Shown here one piece after another: positions 35,767 to 48,446 of a DNA stretch of 64,000 nt. A program made the translations under genes and the position numbers. The notes beneath the pieces were generated by a model. That model was not told where the DNA came from and ran no database searches. It saw only the letters and a list, made by a program, of their open reading frames with translations. Location: assembly GCA_037501455.1 (NCBI GenBank), contig CM074865.1:9559001-9623000 (forward strand). Reading direction: 5' to 3'. Source of the stretch: Lantana camara. Its lineage: Eukaryota > Streptophyta > Magnoliopsida > Lamiales > Verbenaceae. The number at the start of each line of letters is the position of its first letter. Positions within the stretch are counted from its first letter, which is position 1.

Positions 35767-36120
35767 GGAAAAATATCATTTTTCATCGTCTACATATGCT
35801 ATTTTTCGGTTTTGGTCCCAAACTTTTCACTTTTCTCACATTGCATCCTTTATGTTTCAAAAAATCTCAATTTCAGTCCTTTAGCTAACGAAAGTTAATT
35901 TTTTAACGGAAAAAGGCGAATGTCACTCACGCGCCCTGAATAAATGTGAGTGGCGTGTGAGTGACACGCGCCTTTTTCCGTCAATTTTTTAAATTTCGTT
36001 GGCTAAAGAACTGAAATTGAGATTTTTTGAAACATAAAGGATGCAATGTGAGAAAAGTTAAAAGATCAGGACCAAAATCGAACAAGGGCATCTGTAGAGG
36101 ACGAAAAATGATATTTTTCC
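35767..36120. mobile_element. MULE-type foldback MITE, copy A (354 bp)
   Basis: Nearly palindromic over its whole length: GGAAAAATATCATTTTTC at the left and GAAAAATGATATTTTTCC at the right, with long arms including 'tcacattgcatcctttatg'. It is flanked by a 9-bp duplication TTTTATTTT (35758-35766, 36121-36129). No coding. Related to copy B at 52581-52933. Confidence 0.85.
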
Positions 36121-36237
36121 TTTTATTTTTCTGAATCGTGTAAAATTTAATGCAACAATTTACCATTGCTTCAGTTACATATTTTGGAACTTTCTTTCAC
36201 ATGTTTAATCCATCTACGGATTACGCACGACGGATTT

Positions 36238-36500
36238 TGCCATGGATAAAAAAAATTCTCATGACAACTTGTCATGGATGAGAAAACACATGGCAGACTT
36301 ACCGTGGATAAAAAAATTACTCATGATGGACATGTCATGGATTGATTTACTCATGGCAAACTTTGCTATGAATTGATTACTCATGGCGGATTTGTCATGG
36401 ATTGAAAAAGATTTCTCATGACGACTTGTCATGGATGAAAAAAGCATAACAAACTTGTCATGGATAAGAAAATTAAAAATTCATGACGAACAAGTGACAA
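36238..36500. repeat. Degenerate tandem repeat around TCATGG
   Basis: Seven or more copies of a unit of about 30-40 bases, containing forms of 'acttgtcatggatgaaaaa' and 'ttctcatgacgac', in the interior of the TRIM-like element. Confidence 0.75.
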
Positions 36501-36906
36501 AAATGGATCAGAAGTATTTATGATGGAGAATTTTGTTTGGAGATTTGGTTGGGATGGAGGATTTTGTTTGCATGAAAGGAGGATATTTGACTGGGAGGAT
36601 TTTGTTTTGCAGCGGAATCTTTTGCTCTGATACCATTTTAGAAATTAATGGACATGCATCTTAGAATTGATGGATATGAAGTGAAAGAGAATAGTGTTTT
36701 GTAATCTTTGTATTGTTTGTATTCTTAATTATTTGTAAGATACAAACTACACATATAACCTAATTACGTGGGAAGTTACAATCTAAGATAAGAATAAAAA
36801 TTAGTTACAAAATAGATAAAACTAAATATTAAAATTTAAATATCTAGTTATATTTCTAATAATTTCCATCTATTTCGACATTAACGCAGTTTCGAAATGA
36901 CAGAAC

Positions 36907-37106
36907 TGATGCAATTGCAGTATACCTGCTCAGAGTTGTGTTATTTATTTTCACGCTTTGTTTAGTTAGATTACGTTTCTTCTTGTACTATGTCATTTAG
37001 CTGATAGATAGCTTAGTTGTTACGCGAGAGTCACTGTATAAGTACTGGACTCTGTTCTCCTTTTCTCTTTGGATGAATACATGAAATTACAATTCTATAT
37101 TGTTCA
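36907..37106 (+). repeat. 5' LTR of the 36907-48691 copia element
   Basis: Begins TGATGCAATTGCAG and ends CTATATTGTTCA. A TATA-like GTATAAGTACTGG lies about 70 bases from its end. Confidence 0.85.
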
Positions 37107-37275
37107 CGGTATCCAGAGCAGAAACGATCCTGGGGTTTTTCGTGTTTTTGATCGAGGCTTGTTGATTAGTTTTTGATCGAGGCTTGTTGATTACTTCTGA
37201 TCTTCTATACCTGGATCCGTAGATTTCTTCTAAAGGAATACGGTAAATACAAGGGGCAATTTACCGATTAACACT

Positions 37276-40200
37276 CATCCTGCACTGGCGGCAACTTCCG
37301 GAATTCATGATGATCCGATGTATCTTCCCGCATCCGATCAACCTGGAATACCTCTGGTAACGACTAAATTGAACGGTAACAATTTCCTAGCATGGAGTAG
37401 GGCTGTAAAACAAGCGCTGGGGGCTAAATTGAAGTTAGGATTTATCAATGGTAAATGTGTGCAACCTGCTGAAGATGCCACTGACTTCGAGCATTGGATT
37501 CGCGTGGACTGTATGGTTCGTGCGTGGCTAATTAATGCTATTGAACCTGAAATTGCTGATGCCTTCATGTTCACGTCTACAGCGAAGGAACTCTGGGATG
37601 AGATTCAGGAGCACTTCGGTGAATGTAATGGTTCACTTCTGTACCAAATTCAAAGTGAAATAGGTTCGATTTTTCAAGGCAATCTCTCAGTTGGACGAAC
37701 TTCAATGTTTACTGCCCGTTCCCATACATGGTTCGCAATCGCGGTCGCGGGGAACGGAACAGAGGGCACCGTTCCAGTTACAGCGTCATGTCGCGGAACG
37801 GTCATGGCAATTCATGGAACGGACGACGTTTTTATGATAAATATAATTATTTAATGTATCAATATGAATAAATTTTATGATAAATATAATTATTTAATGT
37901 ATCAATATGAATAAAAGTTCATACACTATCGTACAACACCATAAATATTACAATAAATAAATAACATTACATTATTTACTAATAATAATTGACTAATGAT
38001 AAGTGGAATGATGAGAGAGAATGATTGTTAAAATAAATTAGATAAGTTGAAGGATAAAATATTAAGCATAAATTCATAATTGTAGTGTTCATGTACTCAT
38101 ATAATTTGATTTTATTAAATATTAAGCCCTTCTTATGGTTTAGTTTTACTTAAATGTGGCATTAGTTAATCAACATTAAGTCATTTAAATTTGGACTATT
38201 TAATCTCCAACCCACAACAACTCCTTCACGAGCCCAAAGTTTTAAAAACCTAAGAAGTAACCTGATAAATAGAAAATATAGCCCATTAGTTACACTAATA
38301 TTTAAGCCCATTAGTTCTTCCAATTAAATTAGAGAAACCTAGTTTATCCTCCATTTTTTCCTTCATCCAGTGCAACACAAAGCAGCCGCAATAGCCATCT
38401 TCCTCGCACGCGGCTGTCATCTTTCTTGCTGTTCCATCCCGTTCCACGCTGTGAAATCGCCGCTACATTCCGATCCAGACCGAGAAAAAGGGAGGGGTGG
38501 AACGCTGTTCCGGCCGATTTCGCGGCGTTCCACCCCCTCTCCAAGATGCCGACGTTCCACCCCCGTCAAGGTGGAACGGCCACCGCCGATCCGGTTCCAA
38601 AATGCCCGTTCTGACCGTTATCCCGGCGTTCTAGAGAACCATGTTCCCATGTGTACATGCGGTGCAGCAAAGGAAGTCATGGAACATGGGTCTTCTACCA
38701 AACTCATTCAGTTTTTAATGGGACTTTCTGAAGGATACGATAATATTAGAAATCAGACCTTTGTTATGGATCCTCTTCCTAATGTTAATAAGGCCTACTC
38801 GATGATATTGAGAGTTGAAAAACAACGTGAAATACAGATTAACTACTATACTGTTAATGATTCTCCTATGTTAGCTCAAAGGATGGGGAATACTTCTGGA
38901 AAATACAGAAAACAGGTCACTGGAGTTGGAGTTGGGCAATCTGGACAACGCAAGATTGATAAATCTTTACTGAAATGTTCACACTGTGGGTATCGAGGCC
39001 ATTTGGTTGACATGTGCTACCAAATTTTTGGTGAACCGGACTGGTTCGAGGAACACAAGGCATCTCAATCTCCAAAACATGTTCGGACAGGATCTCAGTT
39101 CACTGCACACATGGTTGATTCACAAACTGCAATGGCAAGTGGGAGTGGTACTAAAGTGGCACCAGATTTGACTGTGCAGATTCAAGGTTATATTTAGAAT
39201 GAATTGAAGAAAGCACTAGAGGGAAAATCTATTATTGAGACTGTCCACATGGCTCATTTGGACGATTTTGAAGGTATGGAATCTAACTGTCTTGCGCTTA
39301 GTGTAGCTGCTTCCACCGACATGCAGAGTGTATGGATAATTGATACGGGAGCTTTGAATTGTATGTGTCATCAGTTTTCCTTATTTCAACACATTAAGCC
39401 AGTCACTAAATCCACCTATATTCATCTTTCAGATGGAAGTACTCAGGGGGTTACACATATGGGGATATTACACTTAATACCATTCTTACTCTTAGCAATG
39501 TACTCTATGTCCCATATTCTTTTTTATATAACCTTCCTTTCGTGCAAAAGCTCATCTCTGATGACCAGCTAAAAATCATTTTTCTCACTGATCATTGTTT
39601 GTTATAGGACCCTGAGAACCGAATCACTCCTTGCTGTGGGAAAAACACAAGGAAGACTCTACATATTAGACTCTACTAGCTTTGACAGCTCTGTTATTGA
39701 TTCATACAGAACCTGTAATTCATTTGCAAATGTAACCTGTACTATTGATTCTCATTCTTCTTGTAACCTAAACTCATACTCTCTTTGGCATACACGCCTA
39801 GGTCATGCATCACACTCTACTTTGTCTCATTTGAGATTTTTTCGTGATGTTGTTGACTCAAAAGATCATTGTGAAATTTGTCCTTTGGCTAAACAATCTC
39901 GCATAGGTTTTCCTCTTAGCACCTCATATTCTGAACAAATATTTGATTTAGTTTATATAAATACGTGGGGTCCGTATCCGATATCTTCTATGAATGGGGC
40001 ACACTACTTCTAAACTATTGTTGATGATCATTCACGGGCTACGTGGACGTATCTTTTATCTCATAAAACTCAGATTCCATCTACCATTAAAGTTTTTTTA
40101 TAGTATGTCGATACACAGTTTCAGAGATGTGTCAAGGTCATACGCACGGATAATGGGTCTGAGTTTTGAATGGCGATTGCCAATCTTTATTCTCTCCTTT

Positions 40201-42477
40201 GGGTATATTGTCCATCAACGCTCTGCACCATGTACACCTCAGCAAAACCGAAGAGTAGAACGTAAGCATTTTCATCTTCTTGACTTAGCAGGATAACTTC
40301 TCTTCCAAGTAGGATTGCCAAAGAAATTTTGGGGTGAAAGCGTCTTAATGGCTACATCTATTGTGAATAAGTTGCCATCCGTTGTTTTGGGTTGGAAAAC
40401 TCCATATGAAATTCTATACAACAAGCCTCTAGATTATTCGCATATGAAGGTTTTTGAGTCTTTATGTTATGCAACACATACTATACCTCATAAGGATAAG
40501 TTTGCTCCTCAGGCCTTAAAGTGTATTTTTTTGGAATATAGCCAAGGCCATAAGACGTATAAGGTTTACGATTTTATGATTTACACTCTCATAAGATGCT
40601 TGTATCTAGAGATGTTCAGTTCATGAATATATCTTTCCATACAAAGATGTTCCTGATTCGACTCCTATGCCTATGTCACCCTTGGATGATGATTTTTCTA
40701 CAGATATTACACAACTCACTCCTACTGATATTGCACAACCTGCCCCCGTTGATATTACACAAGCCACCTTTGGTGCACCGGGTTTGCCTCTTAATCGTGA
40801 TGTTGTTCCTATAGATATTACCCCTGCCACCTGCTCCCTTGGCCAGAGTTCTCGAGTTCGAAGCAAACTTACATGGCTTCAAGATTATGTTGTTAGCATT
40901 GTGCACATTTTGGATCTACATAAACCACTCTCTGGATTCTCTTATCCGTTAAATCTCCCTTCTTCTCATGCGGACTTCTTAGCTGCTGTCCCTAAGATTC
41001 CAGTACCTCTTACTTACAAGGAAGCCAACATAGATTACCGCTGGATTGATACTTACAAGGAAGCCTTGGAACACAATCGCACCTGGGAAATTACTTCTCT
41101 TCCAATTGGTAAGAAACCAATCAGATGTCGTTGGGTTTACAAGGTTAAATATTTGTTTGATGGCTCAGTTGAATGTTTTAAAGCGTGCTTAGTCGCTAAA
41201 GGTTACAATCAAGTGGAAGGTTTGGATTATACAGAATCCTTTTCTCCCCGTAGCTAAGCCTGTTACTGTGTGTGTTTTCTTAGCTCTAGCTACTATGAAA
41301 GGTTGGAATATTCATCAACTCGATATTAATAACACCTTTCTCCATGGATATCTTCATGAAGAGGTCTACATGACCCCTTCGGAAGGCTATACTAAGACTA
41401 AACGAGGCGAAGTATGTAAGTTGGTACGTTCCTTGTACGGTTTGAAGTAGAAAAGTCGTGAATGGAACATTAAATACACATCCAAGTTGCAACAATATGG
41501 GTTTCATCAATCTGAGAATGATACTTGCCTCTTCACCCTTGTTACCCCTTCCTACTCTTTGTATCTCTTGGTGTATGTGGATGATATCATCCTTACAGGT
41601 TCCTCCAAACCAGAAATGGATAAGATTAAAGACTTCTTAGATCGCGAGTTTACAATTAAGGATCTTGGTCTTGCTCACTATTTTTTGGGACTGGAAATCA
41701 CTCGTTCCGATGCTGGCACCACACTCACTTAACGAAAATACATTCTGGATATTTTAGTTGATGTTGGTCTTTCTAGTTCAAAGCCAACATATACCCCACT
41801 GCCCAAAGGTCGTAAATTAGTTGTCGATGATGGTCCCTTCTTACCTGAACCTGATAAGTATCGTCGGCTTGTTGGTTGCTTGTTGTATTTGAATCTCACA
41901 CGTCTGGACTTGAGTTTTGTGACGCAGCAATTGAGTCAATTTGTCACAAAACCCACCGTCACTCACTGGAATGCAGCCTTACATGTTGTTCGTTATCTCA
42001 AGCACACCTTCTTTCAGGGCCTGTTCTTTGCTGCTGCTTCCACACTCACTCTTCACGCCTATTGTAATGCTGATTGGGGTGCTTGCAGCGATACTTGGCG
42101 TTCCATCACTGGGTTTTGCATTTTTTTGGGGACCTCTACCGTGGCAGGTTCTCGTCCGCCAAAGCTGAATATAGAAGTATGGCTTCCACCGTTTGTGAAC
42201 TTCAGTGGTTGTCATACTTGCTACAAGACTTCTCCATTCCAATTCAGCTTCTCATTTCTCTTCGTTGCGACAATCAAGCTGCTCTCCATATTGCTGCTAA
42301 TCCTATTTTCCCGAGCGCACGGAACATGATATCGACATTGATTGTCACATTGTCCGTCAACAACTTAAAAAGTGCTCCATTTCCACTGCTCATGTTCCTT
42401 TCAAAGCACGGCTTATGCGCCTCAGTTTTACAATTTGTTGTCCAAGATGGGTCTGATTTTCCAAAATCCGTCTCCAT
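37276..42477 (+). pseudogene. Copia gag-pol, degenerate, with a hAT-like insert in gag
   Basis: Order and motifs: gag from about 37318 (NGNNFLAWSRAVKQALGAK; continues after the insert at 38644 with CTCGAAKEV), zinc knuckle CSHCGYRGHLVDMC (about 38970), protease WIIDTGA (about 39340), integrase pieces (LWHTRLGH at 39785, CEICPLAKQS, VIRTDNGSEF at about 40140), reverse transcriptase ([10 protein letters not shown] at 41130, YVDDIILTG at 41575), RNase H (NADWGACSDT at 42068, AKAEYRS, CDNQAALHIA). At least eight stops or frameshifts break it, including a TAG after YGLK at 41450 and a TAA before the integrase aspartate block. Non-functional. Confidence 0.88.
37727..38643. mobile_element. Non-autonomous hAT-like element in gag (917 bp)
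   Basis: Short inverted ends CATGGTTC/GAACCATG are flanked by an 8-bp duplication (TTCCCATA 37719-37726, TTCCCATG 38644-38651, one change). Removing it rejoins gag as PVPMCTCG, the usual copia reading, which supports the boundaries. Both ends are rich in GGAACG/CGTTCC words. Its right half is GC-rich; no transposase is encoded. Confidence 0.7.
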
Positions 42478-42490
42478 CTTGAGGGGGGTG

Positions 42491-42634
42491 TGATTTAATT
42501 TGTAGTATAACTGCTCAGAGTTGTGTTATTTATTTTCACGCTTTGTTTAGTTAGATTACATTTCTTTTTGTACTACATCGTTTAGCTGATAGATTGCCTA
42601 GTTGTTACGTGAGAGTCACTGTATAAGTACTGGA
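42491..42634 (+). repeat. 3' LTR of the older copia element, left part
   Basis: Starts TGATTTAATTTGTAG after the purine tract and stops at TACTGGA where the nested element begins. It resumes at 48633 and ends at 48691. Confidence 0.85.
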
Positions 42635-42813
42635 TTTTGTAATATTAGAAATAGTTTAGTTTGGTTAGTTTGTTAGATTGCCTCCAGCTGGTATAGCACA
42701 CGTGTCTTTTATTTATTCGCTGTAGCTTTTGTATATAATGTTTGCTTGTACAGAGATTCTTCAGATAGAATACAATGAAAATTTCTACAAACTTCTTCTA
42801 GCTTCACTTTCAA
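42635..42813 (+). repeat. 5' LTR of the nested copia element
   Basis: Begins TTTTGTAATATTAGAAATAG; contains TATA-like TTTTGTATATAATG; ends AGCTTCACTTTCAA. Confidence 0.85.
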
Positions 42814-43460
42814 TATGGTATCAATGAATATTCCCCTTCCGATTGCGTGATTCCTTTTTCCGGTGTTGCTTCACCGTATCTCCGACGTCATTTTCGGCGT
42901 CCTTTATCTCTGATTTACTTCTCTCCGGTGTTCGATTGCCATGGATTCCGGCCAGCCTTCAGCTCAGACCTCTTCTCTATCCACAGATGATCTGTTCTTC
43001 TTACCTACTTCTGAGCTCAACAATTCAATCCTTGTCTCGCAGCAACTCACTGGCGAAAATTACCATATCTGGAGCCGTTCTGTGATGATTGCCCTCTCTG
43101 CGAAGAACAAGCAGGGGTTCGTCGATGGCTCTCTCACCGCACCGTTTCCAATTGAGTCTGATACACGTCGTACGACCTGGATATGAAATAATCATGTAGT
43201 TATTTCCTGGATCATACATTTTGTCTCAAAGGAGATCGCCAGCAGCATACTATTTTCCAATTCTGCGAGCGAGATCTGGTTAGATCTGCGCGATAGATTT
43301 CAGCAGTCCAATGGACCGCGTGTTTTTTTGCTTCGTCAAGCTCTCTTCACCACACATCAGGAATCTTTATCGGTGAGCACTTATTTCACTAGGCTTAAGG
43401 CGATTTGGGAGGAATTGTCAATTTACCGTCCTGTTTGTACCAACAATCGTTGCTCTTGTG

Positions 43461-44457
43461 TAGGGATGTAAACGAGTCGAGCCGAGCCGAGCCTTGGCTT
43501 TTTTTGATGGTTCGGGCTCGGGCTCGCCCCTAAGTATATCGGCTCGGGCTTAGCTCGCAATGAGGTTAGGCCGAGCCGAGCCGAACCCACGAGCCAAGGA
43601 AGAAAGCCCTCAAAATATGTTTTTTTGCCATAGATCTGAGGCTTTTTTCTCTTTTTTCCCCAAATCTCAATCCTTATCTTCATTATATACATACAGAAAT
43701 AGAAACCCAAAATCTAAATTCTTTTTTTTTTGCCATAGATCTGAAACTTTTTCTTCTTGTCCCAAATCTGATCCATATCTTTACATACATCTAATACAGA
43801 AACCCAAAATCTAAATATGTTTTCTTATGTACAGAAACATGAGAAGAAAAAGATGATAAACAAACCAAAAATTTGGGGAAAAAATAAAATCAAAATTTGA
43901 TTCGAAATCCTTCAAGCTACATGGAAGTTGTGGTGGAATCTTCATGTCCGGTGGTGCGCAGGGGTGGTGAAGTCCTTCAAGCTACAAGGAAGTTTTGAAC
44001 GGTGAGTGGTGATATAGGCGAGGTGGTGGCGTTAGGCGAGCGCTGAGAGTTTTCCATTGTGGGAGTTTTCACTTTGCACCTAGGGGCGGCTGAGGGAGAA
44101 AGGGGGAATGAATTTGACTGGGGGATGAATTGGCTAGGGTTAGATATATATATATATAACTTATACAACGTGTATGTATCACTATACATTATATATATAT
44201 ATTTTTTATAAGTAATATATTACTCAACGTGTGGGTATATATATTATATATATATAAATTTTTTTTTTAAATTATAGGTTAGTTCGCGAGCAGGCTCACG
44301 AGCCACGAGCTAGAGAATATATGGCTCGGGTTTGGCTCGTATGACCCACGAGCCGATCCATGGCTCGGCTCGGCTTGAAAACATCGAACCCAAGCGCGAG
44401 CTTCGACCGAGTCAGTTTGCTAAGATCACGAGCTCGCTCGTCTCGTTTACATCCCTA
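43461..44457. mobile_element. Non-autonomous hAT element with GAGCC subterminal repeats (997 bp)
   Basis: Perfect 16-bp inverted ends TAGGGATGTAAACGAG, an exact 8-bp duplication CTCTTGTG (43453-43460, 44458-44465), and dense GAGCCGAGCC / GGCTCG words near both ends identify a hAT superfamily element. It lies inside copia gag; removing it rejoins the gag reading. No transposase. Confidence 0.93.
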
Positions 44458-46797
44458 CTCTTGTGATGGAGTCAGAGATTTATGTGCATTTTACCAATCT
44501 GAGTATGTGATGGCATTTCTGATGGGATTGAACGACTCCTTTGCTCAAATTCGTAGCCAAGTCCTCATGATGGATCCACTTCCTAGCGTTAGTAGAGTAT
44601 TTGCCTTAGTCGAGCAGGAAGAGCGATAACGCGGACTAGGATCTACTGGTTCCTCAGTGCAGGCTCCTATGGCGTTTGTTGTTCGTGGTGCATCTTCATC
44701 TCTTAACTCCCGTGTTGCTATTGCACCTGCTGGTACTTCTCGTTTATCTGGATGCTCATTTAGTCAAGGAAACAGTGGAGGTAGAGGCCGTGGCAGAATT
44801 GAGTTCTCTCATTGTAAATGAGATAATCACACAGTGGACCGTTGTTACAAACTCCATGGCTACCCTCCTGGGTACTTCTCTGGGAATCAGACACGGTCTC
44901 ATTCAATTCATCAGCCTACTAATGCAATACCCGCAGTGAATCATGTGGAAGTTGTTTCTTCCTCCACTGGGAATCAAATTCCAGAGTCCACTTCCTCTAA
45001 CTCAAATGCATTTCTTCATACTTTGACTGACCAACAGTATCAGTCTCTATTCTCTCTTTTATCATCACAGTTACAGGTTCAACTGTTCAAACTGAATCAA
45101 GCATTTCTGGAACTACTCAGCCTACTACAGGTATAACTCTATCTGCTATTGCTCATGCCTCTTATGAAACTACCAAATGGATTCTAGATTCTGGAGCTAG
45201 TCGACACATTGCATGTGATAGATCTTTATTTGATCATATAGAGGCAGCTTCAAATGCTCAAGTGGTTCTTCCAGATGTTTCTATTTTCAAAGTTTTGTTC
45301 AAAGGGACTATTACACTTCATCCATGTCTTGTGTTGCATGATGTCCTGTTTGTTCCCCTATTCAGATTCAATCTGATATCTATAGGACATTTGCTGAAAT
45401 CTTCCAAACTTTCCATCTCTTTTGTTGCTGATCAGTGCTTACTTCAGGATTCCAGTTTGAAGGTGATGATTGGCAAGACTGGTCTTAAGGATGGATTGTA
45501 TATCTTGGATACCACAGTCTCCTTTCCTAGCATTAGTCATTCAGTAAATAATGTCTCTGTGCTTATTTGGCATGATAGAATGGGTCGTGTTGCAATTCTT
45601 GTCATTGAACATATGAAAGATGTATTAGGATTGCATACTGCTTGTTTAGATTCTTCTTCCTGTACTGTTTGCCCTTTGGCAAAGCAAAAGCGTTTAAAGT
45701 TTCCTCATGGCCAACACAGAACTTCTCAAGCTTTTGAGTTAATTCATGCTGACATTTGGGGCCCATTTAGTCATACCCCAGATAATCTTTTCAAGTACTT
45801 CCTGACTTTGGTGGATGACTACACTAGATTTACATGGATATTTCTATTGAAAGCTAAGTCTGATGTCCTTTCTATTGTCACTCAATTCTTCCAAATGGTT
45901 AAAACTCAGTTTAATGTTACCATCAAAGGCTTTAGATCAGACAATGCCTCTGAGTTAGCTTTTTCTGAATTCTTTAAGAGTCAGAGAGTTCTTCACCAGT
46001 TTTCATGTGTTGAGAGACCTCAACAAAATGCTGTTGTGGAAAGGAAACATCAACATCTCTTAAATGTGGCCAGGGCTCTTTATGTTCAGTCCAGAGTTCC
46101 ATTGAAGCATTGGACAGAGTGTGTGCTAATTGTTGTTTACTTAATAAACAGAACTCCATCTGTTCATTTAGACCACAAATCTCCTTTCAAATTACTTCAT
46201 GGTGTGGATTTTGATTACAACAGCTTGAGAATGTTTGGATGTCTTGCATATGCCTCTACCTTGTTATCCCACAGGCATAAATTCTCCCCCAGGGCTAAAG
46301 CTTGTGTGTTTTTGGGATATACTGTTGGGATCAAAGGGTATAAACTCTTAGATATAGAATCCAGAGAAAATTTTCATTCTAGAGATGTTGTTTTCCATGA
46401 GAGGATTTTTCCCTTTCAAGATTCTTCTTTGGTTAACAATGGTTTTGAGAGTGATTTTCCTGATATTACTCTCCCAGTTCCTGCAAATTCCATTCCATAT
46501 GATACCCTCATCAATCTAGATCCTATTCCTGATACTATACCATCCAGAAGATCAGCTAGAGTTCACAAACCACCTTCATACTTGCAACAATACCATTGTA
46601 ATTTGCTGCAGGGCACCAATTCTCAAGACACACCTACTGCTCATCCTCTTTCTTCATATCTGTCCTATGACAGCTTATCAGATCAACACAGATTCTTTTC
46701 TCTCACAATTTCCACAGTCACAGAACCACAGTCTTATCATGAAGCTGTAGGTTTTCCAGTGCGTAGGCAGGCCATGAAAGAAGAGTTGGAGGCCATG

Positions 46798-47105
46798 GAA
46801 TCAAAAAACAATTGGACAGTGTTGCCTTTGCCCCTTGGACATCATTCCATAGGGTGTAAATGGGTTTACAAGACCAAATTTAAGGCAGATGGCACTCTAG
46901 AAAGACACAAGACACGGTTGGTAGTCAAGGGATTTAGCCAACTTAAAGGTGGGAATCAAACAACACTTGGACAGTGTTGCGTTTTCCCCTTAGACACCAT
47001 TCCATAGGGTGTAAATGGGTTTACAAGACCAAATTTAAGGCAGATGGCACTCCAGAAAGACACAAGGCACGGTTGGTAGCCAAGGGATTTAGCTAACTTG
47101 AAGGT
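46798..47105 (+). repeat. Tandem duplication of about 153 bp in the reverse transcriptase
   Basis: 46798-46950 and 46952-47105 are adjacent direct copies of the KWVYKTKFKADGT region, differing at several bases. The second copy continues into the normal downstream sequence. Confidence 0.9.
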
Positions 47106-48446
47106 GTCGACTTCTTTGACACTTATTCTCCAGTGGCCAAACTAGTTACTGTCAAAACTCTTTTGGCTTTGGCAAGTGCACATAAGTGGGACTTAGCTTA
47201 GTTAGATGTGAATAATGCATTTTTAAATGGTGATTTATTTGAAAAAGTCTATATGGACTTGCCACAGGGTTATGTGCTTTCTGATTCAATCCCTGCCACT
47301 GCTGGAAAGTTAGTTTGCAGACTAAATAAGTCCATCTATGGCTTGAGACAGGCATCCAGACAATGGTATGCCAAATTTTCTGCTTCTCTGGTCCTATATG
47401 GTTTTCTTCAATCCAAAGCAGATTATTCCTTATTTACCAAAGGTTCAGGCCAGAATTTCATTGCACTCCTTGTTTATGTTGATGATATCATCATCACAGG
47501 CCCCAATTCATCATTAATTGCTGGTCTTAAGCAATTTCTGCATACACAGTTTAAATTGAAGGATCTGGGTCCATTGAAATATTTTCTTGGTCTTGAGATA
47601 GCTAGATCTCAAGATGGTATTGTTCTTTATCAGAGGAAGTATACTTTGCAGCTGTTGGAAGATGCTGGATATCTTGGTGCCAAGCTATTGAACACACCTA
47701 TGGATTTTAATCTGAAGTTGAACTCATTTGATGGAGAGTTATTGGAAGATGTGACTGAATATAGGTGTTTAATAGGCAAATTACTATATCTCACCCTATC
47801 TAGACCTGATATATGCTTCACAGCAAGTTGAGTCAATTTGTTTCAAAATCTCGTACTACACATTTAGCTGCAGTGCATCATTTGTTGCGATACCTCAAAG
47901 GCACCTATGGTCAAGGGATATTCTTTCCTTCTTCCACTGATCTCAAATTGAGTGCAATCGTGGATGCAGATTGGGCATCCTGTCAGGATACTAGACGTTC
48001 CATATCCGGATTCTGCATTTTTCTAGGTAATGTCTTAGTTTCCTGGAGATCCAAGAAGCAATCCGTAGTCTCAAGATCGTCAACAGAAGCTGAATACCGT
48101 GCTCTGACAGTGCTCTGGCAGTAGCAACAAGCGAGTTAGTATGGATAGCTCAGCTTCTCAAGAATTTGCAAACAAATATTCCAGGACCTGCGGTGATGTA
48201 TTGTGACAATCTTGCAACTTTACATATAGCTGAAAACCCATTGTTTCATGAACGTACGAAGCACATCGAAATCGACTGTCATTTTGTTCGTGATAAGGTC
48301 TCTGATGGTTTTATAAAGTTGCTTCCTGTTCGGTCTGTTCATCAGGTTGCTGATATGTTTACAAAGGCCCTTCCAGCACCGCAACTAAGTACTCTCATGT
48401 CCAAGTTGAAAGTTAAAAATATTTTTCTTCCAACTTGAGGGGGGTG

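Larger units (their letters stand above)
35395..36861 (-). mobile_element. Small non-coding LTR retroelement (TRIM-like), 1.47 kb
   Basis: LTRs at 35395-35597 (203 bp) and 36636-36861 (226 bp) share most of their sequence (e.g. 'ttatttgtaagatacaaact', 'agttacaaaatagataaaac'). The primer site TGGTATCAGAGC (minus) lies at 36624-36635 against the 5' LTR. A purine tract AAGTGGGAG precedes the 3' LTR. The target duplication is ATTTC (35390-35394, 36862-36866). The 1.04-kb interior has no coding sequence; it holds a MULE-type MITE (35767-36120) and a degenerate tandem repeat (36238-36500). Without that MITE it would be about 1.1 kb, in the range of TRIMs. Confidence 0.85.
42941..48438 (+). pseudogene. 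Copia gag-pol of the nested element, degenerate
   Basis: Gag starts at ATG 42941 (MDSGQPSAQTSSL, with GENYHIWSRSV) and is stopped at 43184. It is interrupted by the hAT element at 43461-44457 and continues at 44466 (MAFLMGLNDSF, about 44510). The zinc knuckle region is at about 44810 (CK..NHTVDRCYKLHGYPPGY). The protease WILDSGASRH is at 45178. A 581-codon open stretch (45262-47007) spans the integrase (LIWHDRMGR, CTVCPLAKQ, HADIWGPF, RSDNASE, PQQNAVVERKH) into the start of reverse transcriptase. YVDDIIITG is at about 47475. RNase H has DADWASCQDTRR (about 47965), STEAEYRA and YCDNLATLHIAEN, and the frame ends at 48438. Stops, frameshifts and a 153-bp internal duplication inactivate it. Confidence 0.9.

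Noticed and set aside
36238..36500. CRISPR-like repeat array
   Set aside because: Units are degenerate, of uneven length, without unique spacers, and lie in a plant TRIM-like retroelement.
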